A DNA stretch of 6,421 nt from Actinomycetota bacterium (GTDB lineage: Bacteria > Actinomycetota > Thermoleophilia > RBG-16-64-13), in contig PMIZ01000130.1 in the NCBI GenBank assembly GCA_003157225.1, positions 1,044 through 7,464 of the forward strand, written 5' to 3'. Below are positions 5,714-6,421 of this stretch, piece by piece. The position numbers and the translations under genes were made by a program. Each line of letters opens with the position of its first letter. The stretch's first letter is position 1. The notes beneath the pieces were generated by a model, which did not search any database, had not been told where the DNA came from, and was given only the letters and a program-made list of their open reading frames with translations.

Positions 5714-6174
5714 GTTTCTTCTCCCATCTGCTCCCTGTGACCGCCCGGGTCAGCCTCGGCCAGGCTCCCCGCGCCAAGCATTATCGTCATCTCCAGATGA
5801 GGCTTGGTGAAGCGCTTCCAGGTGAGGGGTCCGTGCTTCACGCCTTTGGGCACAAACACCGTGGAGGTCTTGCTGATGATGAGAGGCTGGCCATCGACGA
5901 CGAATTCGATCTCCGCCCCGAGGTCTTCCTGATCGCCCGGGTCGGTGCCGACGTGCAAGACGATCTCGTCGTAGTCGTGCGTGTGCTCGAAGATATGCGG
6001 GTTGGGATCGGGCATCGCCGTTATCCAGCCCGCCTCGACGTAGTTGTTCGCTCCCGCGATGAGGTTGTTGCTCAACAATGTCATGGCCTGTATCCGGCCC
6101 TTCACCTCGATAGCCGGCACAACTTCGTACGCGGGCTTGCCAACCAGGTACTTCTCGCTGTCAGTTCGTTCCAT
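5710..6174 (-). CDS. Single-domain cupin protein, HGP subfamily, first gene of the unit
   Basis: A 154-residue cupin with a complete metal site: H64-T-H66-D-Y-D-E70 and P109-K-G111-V-K-H114-G-P-L. The N-terminus MERTDSEKYLV is a variant of the shared signature. It resembles both halves of the bicupin in MTLLS...YVEAGWI (31-51) and IMLGAG (131-136), and is probably the ancestral single-domain form of that subfamily. Two starts are possible: GTG at 6180 and ATG at 6174. I prefer the ATG because AGGGA lies 9 bases before it but only 3 bases before the GTG. It overlaps the next cupin gene by four bases. As leader gene of a seven-gene unit that also holds the degenerate bicupin of the same subfamily, it may supply the active subunit of a mixed complex (inference). 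Reaction unknown. Confidence 0.9.
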   Translation of the reverse strand: MERTDSEKYLVGKPAYEVVPAIEVKGRIQAMTLLSNNLIAGANNYVEAGWITAMPDPNPHIFEHTHDYDEIVLHVGTDPGDQEDLGAEIEFVVDGQPLIISKTSTVFVPKGVKHGPLTWKRFTKPHLEMTIMLGAGSLAEADPGGHREQMGEET

Positions 6175-6311
6175 GCTCACCGATCCCTACCATGTCAGAG
6201 GATATGAACACCCGCATGCTAGCAGGCCCGAGAGAGCGGAGGTCCAGTGGGGCGCCTGCCATGTTGAGAGAGACTCGCGCTGTGTGACTCCACAAGTACT
6301 TGACTTTAGGA

Positions 6312-6359
6312 GTTCACTTCAGATCCGCCGTCCAGAGCCATACCTATTCTCGGTGCCAA
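6312..6359 (-). promoter_or_regulatory. Spread operator half-sites upstream of the seven-gene unit
   Basis: GTTCACTTC (6312-6320) and GGTGCCAA (6352-6359) match the two half-sites of the operator-like repeat, in the same order and orientation as copy 1. They lie 40 bases apart start to start rather than 20, about two extra helical turns. This could be a looser site for the same regulator; the match is suggestive only. Confidence 0.35.
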
Positions 6360-6395
6360 GCGAGACGAGCGAGGCGAGCGACCCTGCCGCGCTCA

Positions 6396-6421
6396 GCGGC
6401 GCGCCGCCCGGCGCGCGCCGC
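6396..6421. repeat. GC-rich inverted repeat at window edge
   Basis: GCGGCGCGC (6396-6404) and GCGCGCCGC (6413-6421) are perfect 9-bp arms around an 8-base centre. It could be the terminator stem of a gene outside the window. The flanking sequence is cut off, so a following T-run cannot be checked. Confidence 0.4.

Larger units (their letters stand above)
6175..6421. other. Upstream region of the seven-gene unit
   Basis: The 247 bases before the first cupin hold no gene I can support. They contain a 10-bp palindrome CAAGTACTTG (6293-6302), separated operator half-sites (6312-6359) and, at the far edge, a very GC-rich inverted repeat. I cannot identify a convincing -35/-10 pair for the minus strand, although a promoter is expected here because the unit begins at 6174. 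Confidence 0.5.

Noticed and set aside
5737..6207. Plus-strand frame of 156 codons opposite the first cupin
   Set aside because: It is antisense to a clear cupin gene and shows no family motif or ribosome binding site.
1..6421. Mobile element, CRISPR array, tRNA or rRNA
   Set aside because: I saw no transposase or integrase motifs, no regularly spaced direct repeats and no tRNA- or rRNA-like sequence on either strand.

Overview
The window is a bacterial, high-GC segment (about 60% G+C by eye), with all genes on the minus strand, Shine-Dalgarno-like sites, several GTG starts and 4-base stop/start overlaps. I cannot name the organism. High GC, an IclR regulator and tightly packed SDR/cupin genes fit many soil, sediment or marine lineages (Actinobacteria, Chloroflexi, Proteobacteria), and no marker gene settles it.

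Transcription runs from right to left. A leader of about 250 bases (6175-6421) precedes a compact seven-gene unit (6174 down to 1684): a one-domain cupin, a second cupin, an NTF2/SnoaL-like protein, an SDR oxidoreductase, a two-domain cupin, a cupin and a second SDR. Spacings are 4-base overlaps or 19-43 bases. After a 154-base gap comes an IclR-family regulator (1529-693), then a 226-base gap with a good promoter, then a separately transcribed small cupin (466-47). No transporter, CoA ligase or larger enzyme is visible, so the cluster probably continues outside the window or works with genes elsewhere.

The striking feature is six cupin-fold domains in five proteins within 6.4 kb. They share an N-terminal signature around [ST][ED]SKY and a common core, and fall into two subfamilies by their second cupin motif: HCP[LI] (genes at 47-466, 2508-2981, 5243-5713) and [HY]GP[LI] (5710-6174 and both domains of 3010-3930). 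The two-domain protein has lost most metal ligands in its first domain and two in its second. Together with two SDRs and an NTF2-like protein this looks like a small-molecule (probably catabolic) pathway whose central chemistry is done by paralogous cupins. The substrate cannot be read from the sequence.

Regulation is partly visible. A 31-bp element, ATTGGCACC-N11-ATAGTGAACCA, occurs twice with identical spacing (25 of 31 positions identical): just downstream of the promoter of the separate cupin, and immediately upstream of the likely IclR promoter. The same half-sites recur in the leader of the seven-gene unit, 20 bp further apart. I infer that this is the operator of the IclR protein and that it ties all three transcription units into one local regulon.
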